Below, one piece after another: positions 8,055-17,068 of a DNA stretch of 64,000 nucleotides. Numbering within the stretch: position 1 is the stretch's first letter; each line of letters starts with the position of its first letter. Origin of the DNA: JASHPR01 sp963844655 (lineage in GTDB: Bacteria; Actinomycetota; Actinomycetes; Streptosporangiales; Streptosporangiaceae); the NCBI GenBank assembly GCA_963844655.1, contig CAWJPA010000010.1, forward strand, positions 1 through 64,000, read 5' to 3'. The notes beneath the pieces are model-generated. The model made no database searches. It saw nothing but the letters and a program-made list of their open reading frames with translations, and was not told where the DNA came from. A program made the position numbers and the translations under genes.

Positions 8055-8637
8055 CGTGACCGTGCACCGCCGTCCCGGCCGCCCGCGCAGCGAGCAGGCC
8101 GAACGGGCGATCATCGACGCGGCCCTGCAGGTGTTCGCCGAGTCCGGGGCGGACGGGCTGTGCGTGGAACAGGTCGCGGCCAGGGCCGGCGTCGGCAAGG
8201 CCACCATCTACCGCCGCTGGCCGGGCAAGGAGGACCTGCTCCTGGACGCGCTGGCGTCCCTGAAGGCCCCGCTGCCCGAGCCGAAGGGCCGGTCCGTGCG
8301 GGAGGACCTGGTGGCGGTGCTCAGCGCGATGTGCGACGAGGCGGCCGACCCGCGGCGGGCGCGGCAGTTCTCCCTGCTGCAGGGGGAGGGGGCGAAGTAC
8401 CCCCGGCTGCTGGCCCGGTTCAGGGAGACGGTCATCGAGCCGCGGCGCGAGGTGGTCAGGTCGGTCCTGCGCCGGGGCGTGGCCACCGGCGAGCTGCGCG
8501 AGGACACCGACGTCGAGGTGGCGGTGTTCCTGCTGCGCGGGGCGTCGCTGTCGGGCAGCCTCTACGGCCAGGAGCCCATCGAGGACTACGCCAAGCGCGT
8601 GGTCGACGAGCTGCTGCGCGGCCTGGCCGCACGCTGA
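8047..8637 (+). CDS. TetR-family repressor of the adjacent exporter
   Basis: The 196-residue product has an N-terminal HTH (AIIDAALQVFAESG, then VEQVAARAGVGKATIYRRWPGKEDLL) and a helical ligand domain with the TetR_C pattern. The ATG at 8047 lies inside the exporter's last codons, an overlap of eight bases, so expression is linked to the exporter. Together with the palindrome at 6365-6387 this fits an autoregulated drug-response operon. The inducer is unknown. Confidence 0.88.
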   Translation: MADVTVHRRPGRPRSEQAERAIIDAALQVFAESGADGLCVEQVAARAGVGKATIYRRWPGKEDLLLDALASLKAPLPEPKGRSVREDLVAVLSAMCDEAADPRRARQFSLLQGEGAKYPRLLARFRETVIEPRREVVRSVLRRGVATGELREDTDVEVAVFLLRGASLSGSLYGQEPIEDYAKRVVDELLRGLAAR

Positions 8638-8732
8638 CCCCGGGGCACGCCGGCCAATGCCGGTGGCCGCGGGGCGTGCGGGCAGCGTAAGGGTTATCGT
8701 CGGCACGGGGCGATGTCGACAGGAGAGGCCAA

Positions 8733-9374
8733 ATGCGGCTGACCAAGCTCGGGCACGCCTGCGTGCGCCTGGAGAAGGACGGGTCGGTGCTGGTCATCGA
8801 CCCGGGGACGTTCAGCGACGCCGGCCAGGCGCTGGCCGGCGCCTCCGCGGTCCTCATCACCCACGAGCACGCCGATCATCTCGACGCTGACGCCCTGCGC
8901 GCGGCCATGAGCGGCGATCCGGGCCTGGAGCTGTGGACCAACGGCCCGGTCGCCGGGCAGTTCGCCGATTTCGGCCCCCGGGTGCATGCCGCGTCCCACG
9001 GCGACACGTTCACCGCGGCCGGGTTCGACGTGCACGTCTACGGCCGGGATCACGCGCAGATCCACCGGGACATCCCGGTCATCGTGAACACCGGTTTCGC
9101 GGTGGACGGCACCGTGTTCCACCCGGGTGACGCGCTCACCGTGCCCGAGGACCGCGTGCCGGTCCTGCTGCTGCCGCTCGTCGGGCCCTGGCTCAAGACG
9201 TCCGAGATGATCGACTACGCCCGGGAGGTGGCGCCGGAACGGGCGTACGCGATTCACGACGCGATCCTGAACTCCGCCGGGATCGGGCTGATGGAGCGCA
9301 TGCTCGGCGTCGCCGCCGCGCCCACGGGCGCGCCGTTCGCCCGGGTCGACCCGGGCACCACGGTCGAACTTTAA
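8733..9374 (+). CDS. MBL-fold (UlaG-like) metallohydrolase
   Basis: The 213-residue product starts MRLTKLGHACVRLE, the beta hairpin typical of short UlaG-like metallo-beta-lactamase fold proteins. The metal motif HEHADH is complete (H44, H46, D48, H49), and later histidines occur in the segments NTGFAVDGTVFHPGDAL and AIHDAILN. A clear AGGAGAGG ribosome binding site precedes the ATG. Members of this family cleave diverse esters or phosphodiesters; the substrate cannot be deduced. It stands alone between tetR and the convergent nadE. Confidence 0.82.
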   Translation: MRLTKLGHACVRLEKDGSVLVIDPGTFSDAGQALAGASAVLITHEHADHLDADALRAAMSGDPGLELWTNGPVAGQFADFGPRVHAASHGDTFTAAGFDVHVYGRDHAQIHRDIPVIVNTGFAVDGTVFHPGDALTVPEDRVPVLLLPLVGPWLKTSEMIDYAREVAPERAYAIHDAILNSAGIGLMERMLGVAAAPTGAPFARVDPGTTVEL

Positions 9375-9388
9375 GGCAACGTTGCTCG

Positions 9389-11215
9389 TCAGGACAGCCC
9401 AGTACCCTCGGACACCGGGGTGCCCCCCTCGGAGCGGGCCGGCTCGCGCCACCGGTTCGTGATCGGCAGGCGGCGGTCCCGGCCGAAGTTCTTCGACGTG
9501 ATCTTGGGGCCGGGCGGGTACTGCCGGCGCTTGTACTCCGCGCGGTCCACGAGCGCGACCACGCGGTCCACCAGGCCGGGGTCGTGGCCGGCCGCGACCA
9601 GCTCGGCGGCGCCCAGGTCGTGCTCCACGTAGTCGTCCAGGATCGCGTCAAGCACCGCGTAGTCCGGCAGCGAGTCGCTGTCCATCTGGCCCGGGGCCAG
9701 CTCCGCGCTGGGCGGCTTGGTGATCGAGTTCTCCGGGATCGGGGGCGTCTCGCCGCGCCGGGCCGCCTCCCGGTTCCGCCACCGGGCCAGCTCCCAGACC
9801 AGCGTCTTGAACACGTCCTTGATCGGCGCGTACCCGCCGGCCGAGTCGCCGTAGAGCGTGGAGTAGCCGGTGGCCAGCTCGCTCTTGTTGCCCGTGGTCA
9901 GGACCAGGTGGTTCTCCTGGTTGGACAGCGACATCAGGACCATGCCGCGGATTCTGGCCTGCAGGTTCTCCGCGGCCAGGCCGGAAAGGTCGAGCTCCGC
10001 CTCGAACGCGTCGACCATGGACCGGATCGGCACCGTCCTGGCGTGCACGCCCTGGCGTTTGACCAGGTCATCGGCGTCGGTGACCGAGTGGTCCGACGAG
10101 TAGCGGCTCGGCATAAGCACCACGTGCACCAGGTCCGCGCCGACCGCGTCGGCCGCGATCGTCGCGGTGAGGGCCGAGTCGATCCCGCCGGACAGGGCCA
10201 GGATCACCGAGCTGAACCGGTTCTTGCGCACGTAGTCACGGACGCCTGTGACCAGGGCCGCGTACACCTCGTCGAGATCGGGGAGGCGGGGCCAGACGGC
10301 CTGGGCGTCCGCGGCCCGCACCGGGGCCGGCCGGGCCACGTCGTCGAGCTCAAGCCGCCGGATGGTGATCACCGAGCCGTCCCTCGCGTCGACCGGCGTC
10401 GCGGCCGGGCTCAGGGCCGCCGTCGCGGCCGGCAGGTCCAGGTCCGCGACGACCAGGGCCTCGGTGAACTGCGGCCCGCGGGCGAGCAGCCGGCCGGCGG
10501 CGTCGACCAGGATCGAGTCGCCGTCGAACACGAGCTCGTCCTGGCCGCCGACCATGTTCGCGTAGGCAAGCGCGGCGCCCGCCTCGCGCGCCCGGCGCTG
10601 GCAGAGCTCCAGGCGGGTGTCGTCCTTGCCGCGCTCATACGGTGACGCGTTCGGCACCACCAGCAGGCCCGCCCCGGCCGCGCAGGCGGCCGTGACCGGG
10701 CCGCCGTCCTGCCACAGGTCCTCGCAGATCGCGATGGCCACGTCCACGGCCTGCCCGCCGCCAGCGGGCATCCTGAACACCGGCAGGGTGTCGCCCGGCA
10801 CGAAGTACCGGTACTCGTCGAAGACCCCGTAGTTGGGCAAATGGTGCTTGGCCGACCGCACCGCAACCGCGCCGTCGTAGAGCAGCGCGGCCGCGTCCAG
10901 CGGGGCCCCGGCGGGCAGCCCGACGCGCGGCGCCAGGTCGGGCCGGTGGTCGAGGTACCCGGTGACCACCGCGATCCCGGCCAGCCCCTCGGCGGCGAGC
11001 CGCTCCGCCGTGGCCCGCAGCGCGGCGGTCGAGGCCGCGACGAACGATGCCCGGAGGGCCAGGTCCTCGACCGGGTAGCCGGTCAGCATCATCTCGGGGA
11101 ACACCACGAGCCTGGCGCCTTGATCCGCGGCGCGCCTGGTCCAGCCGACGATGAGGTCCGCGTTCCCGGCCAGATCCCCGACGGTGGCGTTTACCTGAGC
11201 AAGAGCAATACGCAT
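9389..11215 (-). CDS. nadE: Glutamine-dependent NAD(+) synthetase
   Basis: The 608-residue enzyme makes NAD from nicotinate adenine dinucleotide, ATP and glutamine. The N-terminal nitrilase-type glutaminase has the three catalytic residues: E in FPEMMLTGYP, K in SAKHHLPNYGVFDEYRYF and C in AICEDLWQDGG. The C-terminal synthetase has the PP-loop LALSGGIDSALT, plus LTTGNKSELATGYSTLYGD and the KPPSAELAPGQ motif. The ATG at 11215 (MRIALAQVNATVGDLAGN) matches family N-termini and has GAGGA upstream; a longer in-frame extension would run into the intergenic hairpin. It is divergent from glnA2. Confidence 0.93.
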   Translation of the reverse strand: MRIALAQVNATVGDLAGNADLIVGWTRRAADQGARLVVFPEMMLTGYPVEDLALRASFVAASTAALRATAERLAAEGLAGIAVVTGYLDHRPDLAPRVGLPAGAPLDAAALLYDGAVAVRSAKHHLPNYGVFDEYRYFVPGDTLPVFRMPAGGGQAVDVAIAICEDLWQDGGPVTAACAAGAGLLVVPNASPYERGKDDTRLELCQRRAREAGAALAYANMVGGQDELVFDGDSILVDAAGRLLARGPQFTEALVVADLDLPAATAALSPAATPVDARDGSVITIRRLELDDVARPAPVRAADAQAVWPRLPDLDEVYAALVTGVRDYVRKNRFSSVILALSGGIDSALTATIAADAVGADLVHVVLMPSRYSSDHSVTDADDLVKRQGVHARTVPIRSMVDAFEAELDLSGLAAENLQARIRGMVLMSLSNQENHLVLTTGNKSELATGYSTLYGDSAGGYAPIKDVFKTLVWELARWRNREAARRGETPPIPENSITKPPSAELAPGQMDSDSLPDYAVLDAILDDYVEHDLGAAELVAAGHDPGLVDRVVALVDRAEYKRRQYPPGPKITSKNFGRDRRLPITNRWREPARSEGGTPVSEGTGLS

Positions 11216-11255
11216 TTCCGGCACGTCCTCAGCATAAGCGGGCCCGTCGGCGTTC

Positions 11256-11308
11256 CATGATCGTGGTGGATTAGGTGCGCCAGGTGACCAAAACCCACCA
11301 CGATCATG
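11256..11308. repeat. Long inverted repeat between nadE and glnA2
   Basis: Two 14-base arms, CATGATCGTGGTGG (11256-11269) and CCACCACGATCATG (11295-11308), are perfect reverse complements around a 25-base loop; GTT and AAC extend the match with one bulged base. It lies 40 bases upstream of the nadE start and about 70 bases before the likely glnA2 GTG start. It could be an operator, a transcript hairpin in either leader, or a dispersed REP-like element. No U-tract follows, so it is not a normal terminator. Confidence 0.7.
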
Positions 11309-11375
11309 AACCCCGGGGCCGCCGGTGACGTGGGGCGTTAACGTGCCGGAAACACGCGTTGGGCAGACTGACCGG

Positions 11376-12734
11376 GTGGACAGGCAGGAAGAGTTCGTAC
11401 TGCGCACACTCGAGGAGCGAGATGTGCGCTTTGTCCGGTTGTGGTTTACGGACGTCCTCGGTTACCTGAAGTCGGTGGCGGTCGCCCCGGCCGAGCTCGA
11501 AGGTGCGTTCGCCGAGGGCATCGGCTTCGACGGGTCGGCCGTGGAGGGCTTCGCCCGGGTCTACGAGGCGGACATGATCGCCAGGCCGGACCCGTCCACG
11601 TTCCAGCTGATGCCGCTGCGTGGCGAGGTGGCGGTGGGCCGGATGTTCTGCGACATCCTGATGCCGGACGGGTCGCCGTCCTACGCCGACCCCCGGCACG
11701 TGCTCAAGCGCGCGCTCGGCCGCGCTGCCGACCTCGGCTTCACCTTCTACACCCACCCCGAGATCGAGTTCTTCCTGCTCCAGGAGAAGCCGGAGCCCGG
11801 GGTGAAGCCGCGGCCGATCGACACCGGCGGCTACTTCGACCACACGCCGCACACGATCGCGCACGACTTCCGCCGCAGCGCGATCGTGATGCTGGAGAGC
11901 ATGGGCATCTCGGTCGAGTTCAGCCACCACGAGGGCGCCCCGGGCCAGCAGGAGATCGACCTGCGCTACGCCGACGCGCTGACCACGGCGGACAACATCA
12001 TGTCGTTCCGGCTGGCCATGAAGGAGGTCGCGCTCGACCAGGGGGTCTACGCCTCGTTCATGCCGAAGCCCTTCACCGAGCACCCCGGCTCGGGCATGCA
12101 CACGCACATGTCGCTGTTCGAGGGCGACCGCAACGTGTTCCACGAGCCCGGGGCCGAGTTCCAGCTGTCCAAGCTCGGCCGGGCGTTCATCGCCGGGGTG
12201 CTCACCCACGCGGCGGAGATCACCGCGGTGTGCAACCAGTGGGTCAACTCCTACAAGCGGCTGTGGGGCGGGGACGAGCGCATCGCCGGCGCCGGCGGTG
12301 AGGCGCCCGCCTACATCTGCTGGGGCCACAACAACCGCTCGGCGCTGGTCCGGGTGCCCATGTACAAGCCGCAGAAGGGGAACGCCACCCGGGTCGAGTT
12401 CCGCTCGATCGACCCGGCCTGCAACCCGTACCTGGCGTTCGCGGTCATCCTGGCCGCCGGGCTCAAGGGCATCGAGGAGGACTACGAGCTCCCGCCCGGC
12501 GCCGAGGACGACGTGTGGGCGCTGACCTCGGCCGAACGACGCGCGCTCGGCATCGCGCCGCTGCCGCAGAGCCTGGCCGACGCGTGCGACGTGATGCAGC
12601 GCAGCGAGCTGGTGGCCGAGACGCTCGGCGAGCACGTCTTCGACTTCTTCCTGCGGAACAAGCGCTCGGAGTGGCAGGAGTACCGCCGGCAGGTCACCGA
12701 GTTCGAGCTGGACCGCTACCTGCCCACGCTGTAA
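11376..12734 (+). CDS. glnA2: Glutamine synthetase-like protein GlnA2
   Basis: The 452-residue product is a type I glutamine synthetase homologue of the GlnA2 class. Family motifs include GIGFDGSAVEGFARVYEAD, PEIEFFLL, SGMHTHMSL and the ATP-site NNRSALVRVP segment. The GTG at 11376 (DRQEEFVLRTLEERDVRFVR) matches homologues; an in-frame ATG 51 bases upstream is less likely. The position of the adenylylated tyrosine in GlnA1 is replaced here (EDDVWALT), so GlnE should not modify it. Streptomyces GlnA2 has been linked to polyamine glutamylation, so glutamine synthesis itself is not assured. It precedes glnE, as in M. tuberculosis. Confidence 0.88.
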   Translation: MDRQEEFVLRTLEERDVRFVRLWFTDVLGYLKSVAVAPAELEGAFAEGIGFDGSAVEGFARVYEADMIARPDPSTFQLMPLRGEVAVGRMFCDILMPDGSPSYADPRHVLKRALGRAADLGFTFYTHPEIEFFLLQEKPEPGVKPRPIDTGGYFDHTPHTIAHDFRRSAIVMLESMGISVEFSHHEGAPGQQEIDLRYADALTTADNIMSFRLAMKEVALDQGVYASFMPKPFTEHPGSGMHTHMSLFEGDRNVFHEPGAEFQLSKLGRAFIAGVLTHAAEITAVCNQWVNSYKRLWGGDERIAGAGGEAPAYICWGHNNRSALVRVPMYKPQKGNATRVEFRSIDPACNPYLAFAVILAAGLKGIEEDYELPPGAEDDVWALTSAERRALGIAPLPQSLADACDVMQRSELVAETLGEHVFDFFLRNKRSEWQEYRRQVTEFELDRYLPTL

Positions 12735-12768
12735 CCCGGGCGGTAACCCCAGTGCTGTGCGGCCGCCG

Positions 12769-13815
12769 CTACAGGCCGGGATGCAAGCCGCGCTGGAGTC
12801 GCCGCTGGTACCGCCGCTCGGCCTCCTGGCTGAGCGGCCGCAGCCTGATCTCGGCCGTGGCGATGACCTCTTTCCAGTCGTCCCGGCCGAGCACGGGGAG
12901 CGCGGTGTCGCACAGGTGCGCGTACAGGGCGATCGCCTGGCCCAGCCAGTACGCGCGGGTGATGTGCAGCCGCTGGAAGCTGTACGTGGCGTTGCCTGCG
13001 TGCGGCTCGGTGTAGAAGAGCCCGGACGGCGCCGCGCCTGGGCGGGAGCCCGCGGCAGTGAGCAGCGCGAAGAGTGCGAGCCCGCTGCCCGGCAGGTACG
13101 CATCGAGCAGCTTGCCGCGCTTCGGTACCGGCACCGGCTGCAGCCCGTCGTCCTGCCTGATCTCGGCGAGCCTGTCGGCCATGGTGTCGGTCCGGTCCGC
13201 GATGTCGTCGGCCAGGTCGGGCTGGCCCACCTCGCCCACATCCTCGGCCCGGCCGCTGGTCTTGCGCAGCCAGGTGATCGCGTCTGCGGTCAGCGCGTAG
13301 CCGCGCTCGCGCCGCAGCGTGGCGTCGGCCGGCTCCACCAGCCACCGGGCCCGCACCAGGATCTCGGCCAGGCGCCCGATGGCGCCGAGGCCGGCCGAGG
13401 ACACATGATCGCCCAGGCCGGTGACCGCGAGGCCGAACGCGTCCGACCCCTCGGTGAACATGGCCCGCATGTGGGCCTCGACCGTGACCGGCAGGTTAAA
13501 GCGCCAGCGCGCATCCTCCAGGGCCGGGAACATGGCCTGGCGGGCGGGGTCGATGCTGCCGATCAGGCTCGAGGCCACGGCGAGCAGCGCTTCGGCGAGT
13601 TCGCCGTCGGACATGGCCGCCGGGGAGGACCGCGGGGCGGGCGCCGGGCCCGGCATTCCGCGGAACATCTCGTCCACTTGCTTGACGACCTGATCCCAGG
13701 CGCGTGTCACGCCGTCGATCAGGCCCTGGAAGTCCTCGTTCACGCTGTCCGCCCGGTGCTCGATCACGTGCGCGGATGGCAGTCCCCGCTGTCGTCGAGA
13801 ATAACGGGCGGTCAT
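12769..13815 (-). CDS. Uncharacterised helical protein
   Basis: About 348 residues from the ATG at 13815, which is not certain: VIEHRADSVNEDF slightly downstream could also be the start. I do not recognise the family with confidence. The protein is predicted mostly helical and soluble. The segment ILVRARWLVEPADATLRRERGYAL and the later RAYWLGQAIALYAHLCDTA pattern recall DUF5677/HEPN-like proteins, but no RxxxxH motif is obvious. It lies on the opposite strand between glnA2 and glnE, interrupting a pair that is adjacent in mycobacteria. Confidence 0.6.
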   Translation of the reverse strand: MTARYSRRQRGLPSAHVIEHRADSVNEDFQGLIDGVTRAWDQVVKQVDEMFRGMPGPAPAPRSSPAAMSDGELAEALLAVASSLIGSIDPARQAMFPALEDARWRFNLPVTVEAHMRAMFTEGSDAFGLAVTGLGDHVSSAGLGAIGRLAEILVRARWLVEPADATLRRERGYALTADAITWLRKTSGRAEDVGEVGQPDLADDIADRTDTMADRLAEIRQDDGLQPVPVPKRGKLLDAYLPGSGLALFALLTAAGSRPGAAPSGLFYTEPHAGNATYSFQRLHITRAYWLGQAIALYAHLCDTALPVLGRDDWKEVIATAEIRLRPLSQEAERRYQRRLQRGLHPGL

Positions 13816-13942
13816 GAGCTGACATACCTGGATTGGCCGGTGACCTCGGAATGCCAAGCCCCGGGTGCACCGCCAGCCGGAACCGGCCGGCGGAGGCGAG
13901 TGCCGGCCGGCGCGGCCGCCGGCGGCTCGCTACCGTGCAGGG

Positions 13943-16900
13943 GTGAGCATGCCGCGCGGTATCACCCTGGCCGGGCAGCTGGCCGCGATGGGCTTCGGCG
14001 ACACATCCCGCGCCCAGCGCCTGGTCACCGAGGATCTGGGGCTCGACACGGCCGGCCCGGACTCCGGCGTGCTCGCCGCGCTCGCCGCGGCGGCCGACCC
14101 GGACCTGGCCCTGGCCAGCCTGGCCCGGCTGCCGGCCGACGCGGAGCTGCGGGAGGCCCTGCGTGCCGACGAGGAGTTCCGGACCCGCCTGGTCAGTGTG
14201 CTCGGGGTCAGCGCCGCGCTGGGCGGCCATCTCGCGCGCCATCCCGGCGACTGGCGGATGCTGCACGGGCCGGACGCGCTGCGGCGCCCCATGCCGGGCG
14301 AGCTGCGGGACGAGCTGCTGACCGCGGCCGGAGCCCGGCCCGGCGACCCCGAGCCCGTGTCCGGCCCCACCCGGCTGCACGGCGCCGACCCGGTGACCGC
14401 GCTGCGCACCGCGTACCGGCGGCGGCTGCTGCACCTGGCGGCCAGGGACCTCACCGGGGCCGAGGGCCTGGCCGAAGTCGCGGCCGAGCTCGCCGACCTC
14501 GCCGCGGCGGCTCTCGAGGCGGCGCTCGCCATCGCCCGGTCCCAGCTGCCGCCCGATTCCGCGCCGTGCCGCCTCGCGGTGATCGCGATGGGGAAGTGCG
14601 GCGGCCGGGAGCTGAACTACGCCAGCGATATCGACGTGATCTTCGTGGCCGCGCCGGGGGAGCCGGACGGCGCGGCGGGCCCCGGCGACGCGGACGGCGG
14701 CGGAGAGGCCGCGGCGCTGCGGACCGCCACCCGGCTCGCGGCCGGGATGATCCGGGTCTGCTCCGAGGCCGCCACCGAGGAGGCCCTCTTCCCCGTCGAC
14801 CCGAACCTCCGCCCTGAGGGCCGGGACGGGCCGCTGGTCCGCACGCTGACCAGCCACCGCGCCTACTACCAGCGCTGGGCGCAGACCTGGGAGTTCCAGG
14901 CGCTGCTCAAGGCGAGGCCGGTGGCGGGCGACGCCGGCCTCGGCCAGGACTACATGGCCGCGCTCGGGCCGATGGTGTGGGAGGCCGCGCAGCGGGAGAA
15001 CTTCGTGGCGGACGTGCAGGCCATGCGCCGCCGGGTGATCGGCAGCCTGCCCGCGGACCGGGCCGGCCGCGAGATCAAGCTGGGCCCGGGCGGCCTGCGC
15101 GACATCGAGTTCGCCGTCCAGCTGCTGCAGCTCGTGCACGGCCGCACCGACGAGTCACTGCGCCCGGCCGCCACCCTGGACGCCCTCGCGGCTCTGGCCG
15201 GCGGGGGCTATGTGGGCCGCGGCGACGCGATGAGCCTGGCCGCCGCGTACCGGTTCCTGCGCAGCGTCGAGCATCTGCTGCAGCTGCGCAGGCTCCGCCG
15301 CACCCACGAGCTGCCCGAGGACCCGGCCGTGCTGCGCCAGGTCGGGCGGGCGCTGCGCGAGATGCGGCCCGCCGGGGACGACGCGGGCCAGGATGCGCCC
15401 GGCGGCCAGGACGCGGCCGGGACCAGCCCGGCCGACGCCAGCCCCTGGCGTGGCGACCCCGCCGCCGACCTGCTCGCCGAGTGGGCCAGGCACGCCAGCC
15501 AGGCCCGGCGGCTGCACGAGAAGCTGTTCTACCGGCCGCTGCTTGAGGCGGTGGCCCGGCTCCCCGGCGACGCCGCCCGGCTGACCAAGGAGGCGGCCCG
15601 GGCGCGGCTCGAGGCGCTCGGGTACGTGGACCCGGCCGGGGCGCTGCGGCACATCGAGGCCCTCACCGCCGGCGTCTCGCGCCGGGCCGCGATTCAGCGG
15701 ACCCTGCTGCCGGTGATGCTCGGCTGGTTCGCCGACGCGGCCCAGCCCGACGCGGGCCTGCTCGCGTTCCGCCAGGTCAGCGACGCGCTGGGGGATTCGT
15801 CCTGGTATCTGCGGCTGCTCAGAGACGACACCAGGGTCGCGCAGCGCATGGCCAGGCTGCTGGCCTCGAGCCGCTACGCCACCGGGCTGCTGCTGCGGGC
15901 CCCTGACGCGGTCGCCATGCTCGCCGACGAAGCCCAGCTCGAACCCCGGCCCGCCGGGTCGCTGCAGGCTGAGGCCGAAGCCGTCGTGCGCAGACACGGC
16001 ACGGCCGGCCACTCGGCCGCCGCCGTGCTCGCGCTGCGCCGCCGGGAGCTGCTGCGCACGGCCGCGGCCGACCTGCTGGGCCTGTCCCGGGTCGAGGCCA
16101 CCTGCGAGGCCCTCACCGCGGTCGCCGCGGTGACCGTCGGGGCCGCGCTGGAGGCCGCGGCCAGGAAGGTCGAGGAGCAGGCCGGCCCGCTGCCCACCCG
16201 GATGTGCGTGGTGGCCATGGGCAGGCTCGGCGGCCACGAGATGGGCTACGCCAGCGACGCGGACGTTATGTTCGTGCACGAGCCGCATCCCGGCGCCGAT
16301 GAGGAGGCCGCGACCCGGGCCGCGCAGGCGATCGCGGAAGAGCTGCGCGCGCTGCTGGGCCGCCCCGGCCCCGACCCGGCGCTGCCGATCGACGCCGCCC
16401 TGCGGCCCGAGGGACGGCAGGGACCTCTGGTCCGCACGCTGGGTTCCTACCGGGCCTACTACCAGCGCTGGTCGTCCCCGTGGGAGGCCCAGGCCCTGCT
16501 GCGCGCCGAGCCGGTCGCGGGTGACGCCGGCCTCGGCGGGGACTTCACCGCCCTGGCCGACGAGTTCCGCTATCCCGCCGGGGGAGTGAGCGAGGCATCG
16601 GTCCGGGAGGTCAGGCGGATCAAGGCCCGGATGGAGGCCGAACGCATGCCCCGCGGCGTCGATCCCGCCCTGCACCTCAAGCTCGGCCCTGGCGGGCTGG
16701 CCGACGTCGAGTGGGTCGCGCAGCTGCTGCAGCTGCGGCACGCCCACGCGGTGCTCGCGCTGCGCACCACCCGGACGCTGGCCGCGCTGCACGCCGCCCT
16801 CGGCGAGGACCTGATCACGGCGCGCGACGCGGCGGCCCTGACCGAGGCCTGGCTGCTCGCCACGCGGATCAGGAACGCCGTGATGCTGGTCCGGGGGCGG

Positions 16901-17053
16901 CCGGGGGACACGGTTCCATCCTCGCAGCCCGAGCTCGGCGCGGTGGCGCGGCTGCTCGGCTACGCCCCCGACGCCGCCCAGGACCTGGCGCAGGATCACC
17001 GCCGGGCCGCCCGGCGGGCGCGCTCGGTGATGGAGCGCCTGTTCTACGGCTGA
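13943..17053 (+). CDS. glnE: Bifunctional glutamine synthetase adenylyltransferase/deadenylase
   Basis: GlnE attaches AMP to and removes it from glutamine synthetase, tuning its activity to nitrogen supply. The product of about 1036 residues has two duplicated nucleotidyltransferase domains. Each has the G-G-x-E-(L/M)-x-YASD-x-D motif: GGRELNYASDIDVIF at about residue 220-235 and GGHEMGYASDADVMF at about 763-777. Each is followed by RPEGRxGPLVRT and by LGPGGL(R/A)D(I/V)E. An Ala/Gly/Asp-rich insertion at about 475-500 is a local elaboration. The start is GTG 13943 or ATG 13949. Its probable target is GlnA1 encoded at 25198-26622. Confidence 0.93.
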   Translation: MSMPRGITLAGQLAAMGFGDTSRAQRLVTEDLGLDTAGPDSGVLAALAAAADPDLALASLARLPADAELREALRADEEFRTRLVSVLGVSAALGGHLARHPGDWRMLHGPDALRRPMPGELRDELLTAAGARPGDPEPVSGPTRLHGADPVTALRTAYRRRLLHLAARDLTGAEGLAEVAAELADLAAAALEAALAIARSQLPPDSAPCRLAVIAMGKCGGRELNYASDIDVIFVAAPGEPDGAAGPGDADGGGEAAALRTATRLAAGMIRVCSEAATEEALFPVDPNLRPEGRDGPLVRTLTSHRAYYQRWAQTWEFQALLKARPVAGDAGLGQDYMAALGPMVWEAAQRENFVADVQAMRRRVIGSLPADRAGREIKLGPGGLRDIEFAVQLLQLVHGRTDESLRPAATLDALAALAGGGYVGRGDAMSLAAAYRFLRSVEHLLQLRRLRRTHELPEDPAVLRQVGRALREMRPAGDDAGQDAPGGQDAAGTSPADASPWRGDPAADLLAEWARHASQARRLHEKLFYRPLLEAVARLPGDAARLTKEAARARLEALGYVDPAGALRHIEALTAGVSRRAAIQRTLLPVMLGWFADAAQPDAGLLAFRQVSDALGDSSWYLRLLRDDTRVAQRMARLLASSRYATGLLLRAPDAVAMLADEAQLEPRPAGSLQAEAEAVVRRHGTAGHSAAAVLALRRRELLRTAAADLLGLSRVEATCEALTAVAAVTVGAALEAAARKVEEQAGPLPTRMCVVAMGRLGGHEMGYASDADVMFVHEPHPGADEEAATRAAQAIAEELRALLGRPGPDPALPIDAALRPEGRQGPLVRTLGSYRAYYQRWSSPWEAQALLRAEPVAGDAGLGGDFTALADEFRYPAGGVSEASVREVRRIKARMEAERMPRGVDPALHLKLGPGGLADVEWVAQLLQLRHAHAVLALRTTRTLAALHAALGEDLITARDAAALTEAWLLATRIRNAVMLVRGRPGDTVPSSQPELGAVARLLGYAPDAAQDLAQDHRRAARRARSVMERLFYG

Positions 17054-17068
17054 GCTGCTACGGGCGAG

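Noticed and set aside
6462..8207. 581-codon minus-strand frame over the exporter and tetR
   Set aside because: Its product is rich in His, Arg and Gln with no fold signal and lies antisense to two well-supported genes.
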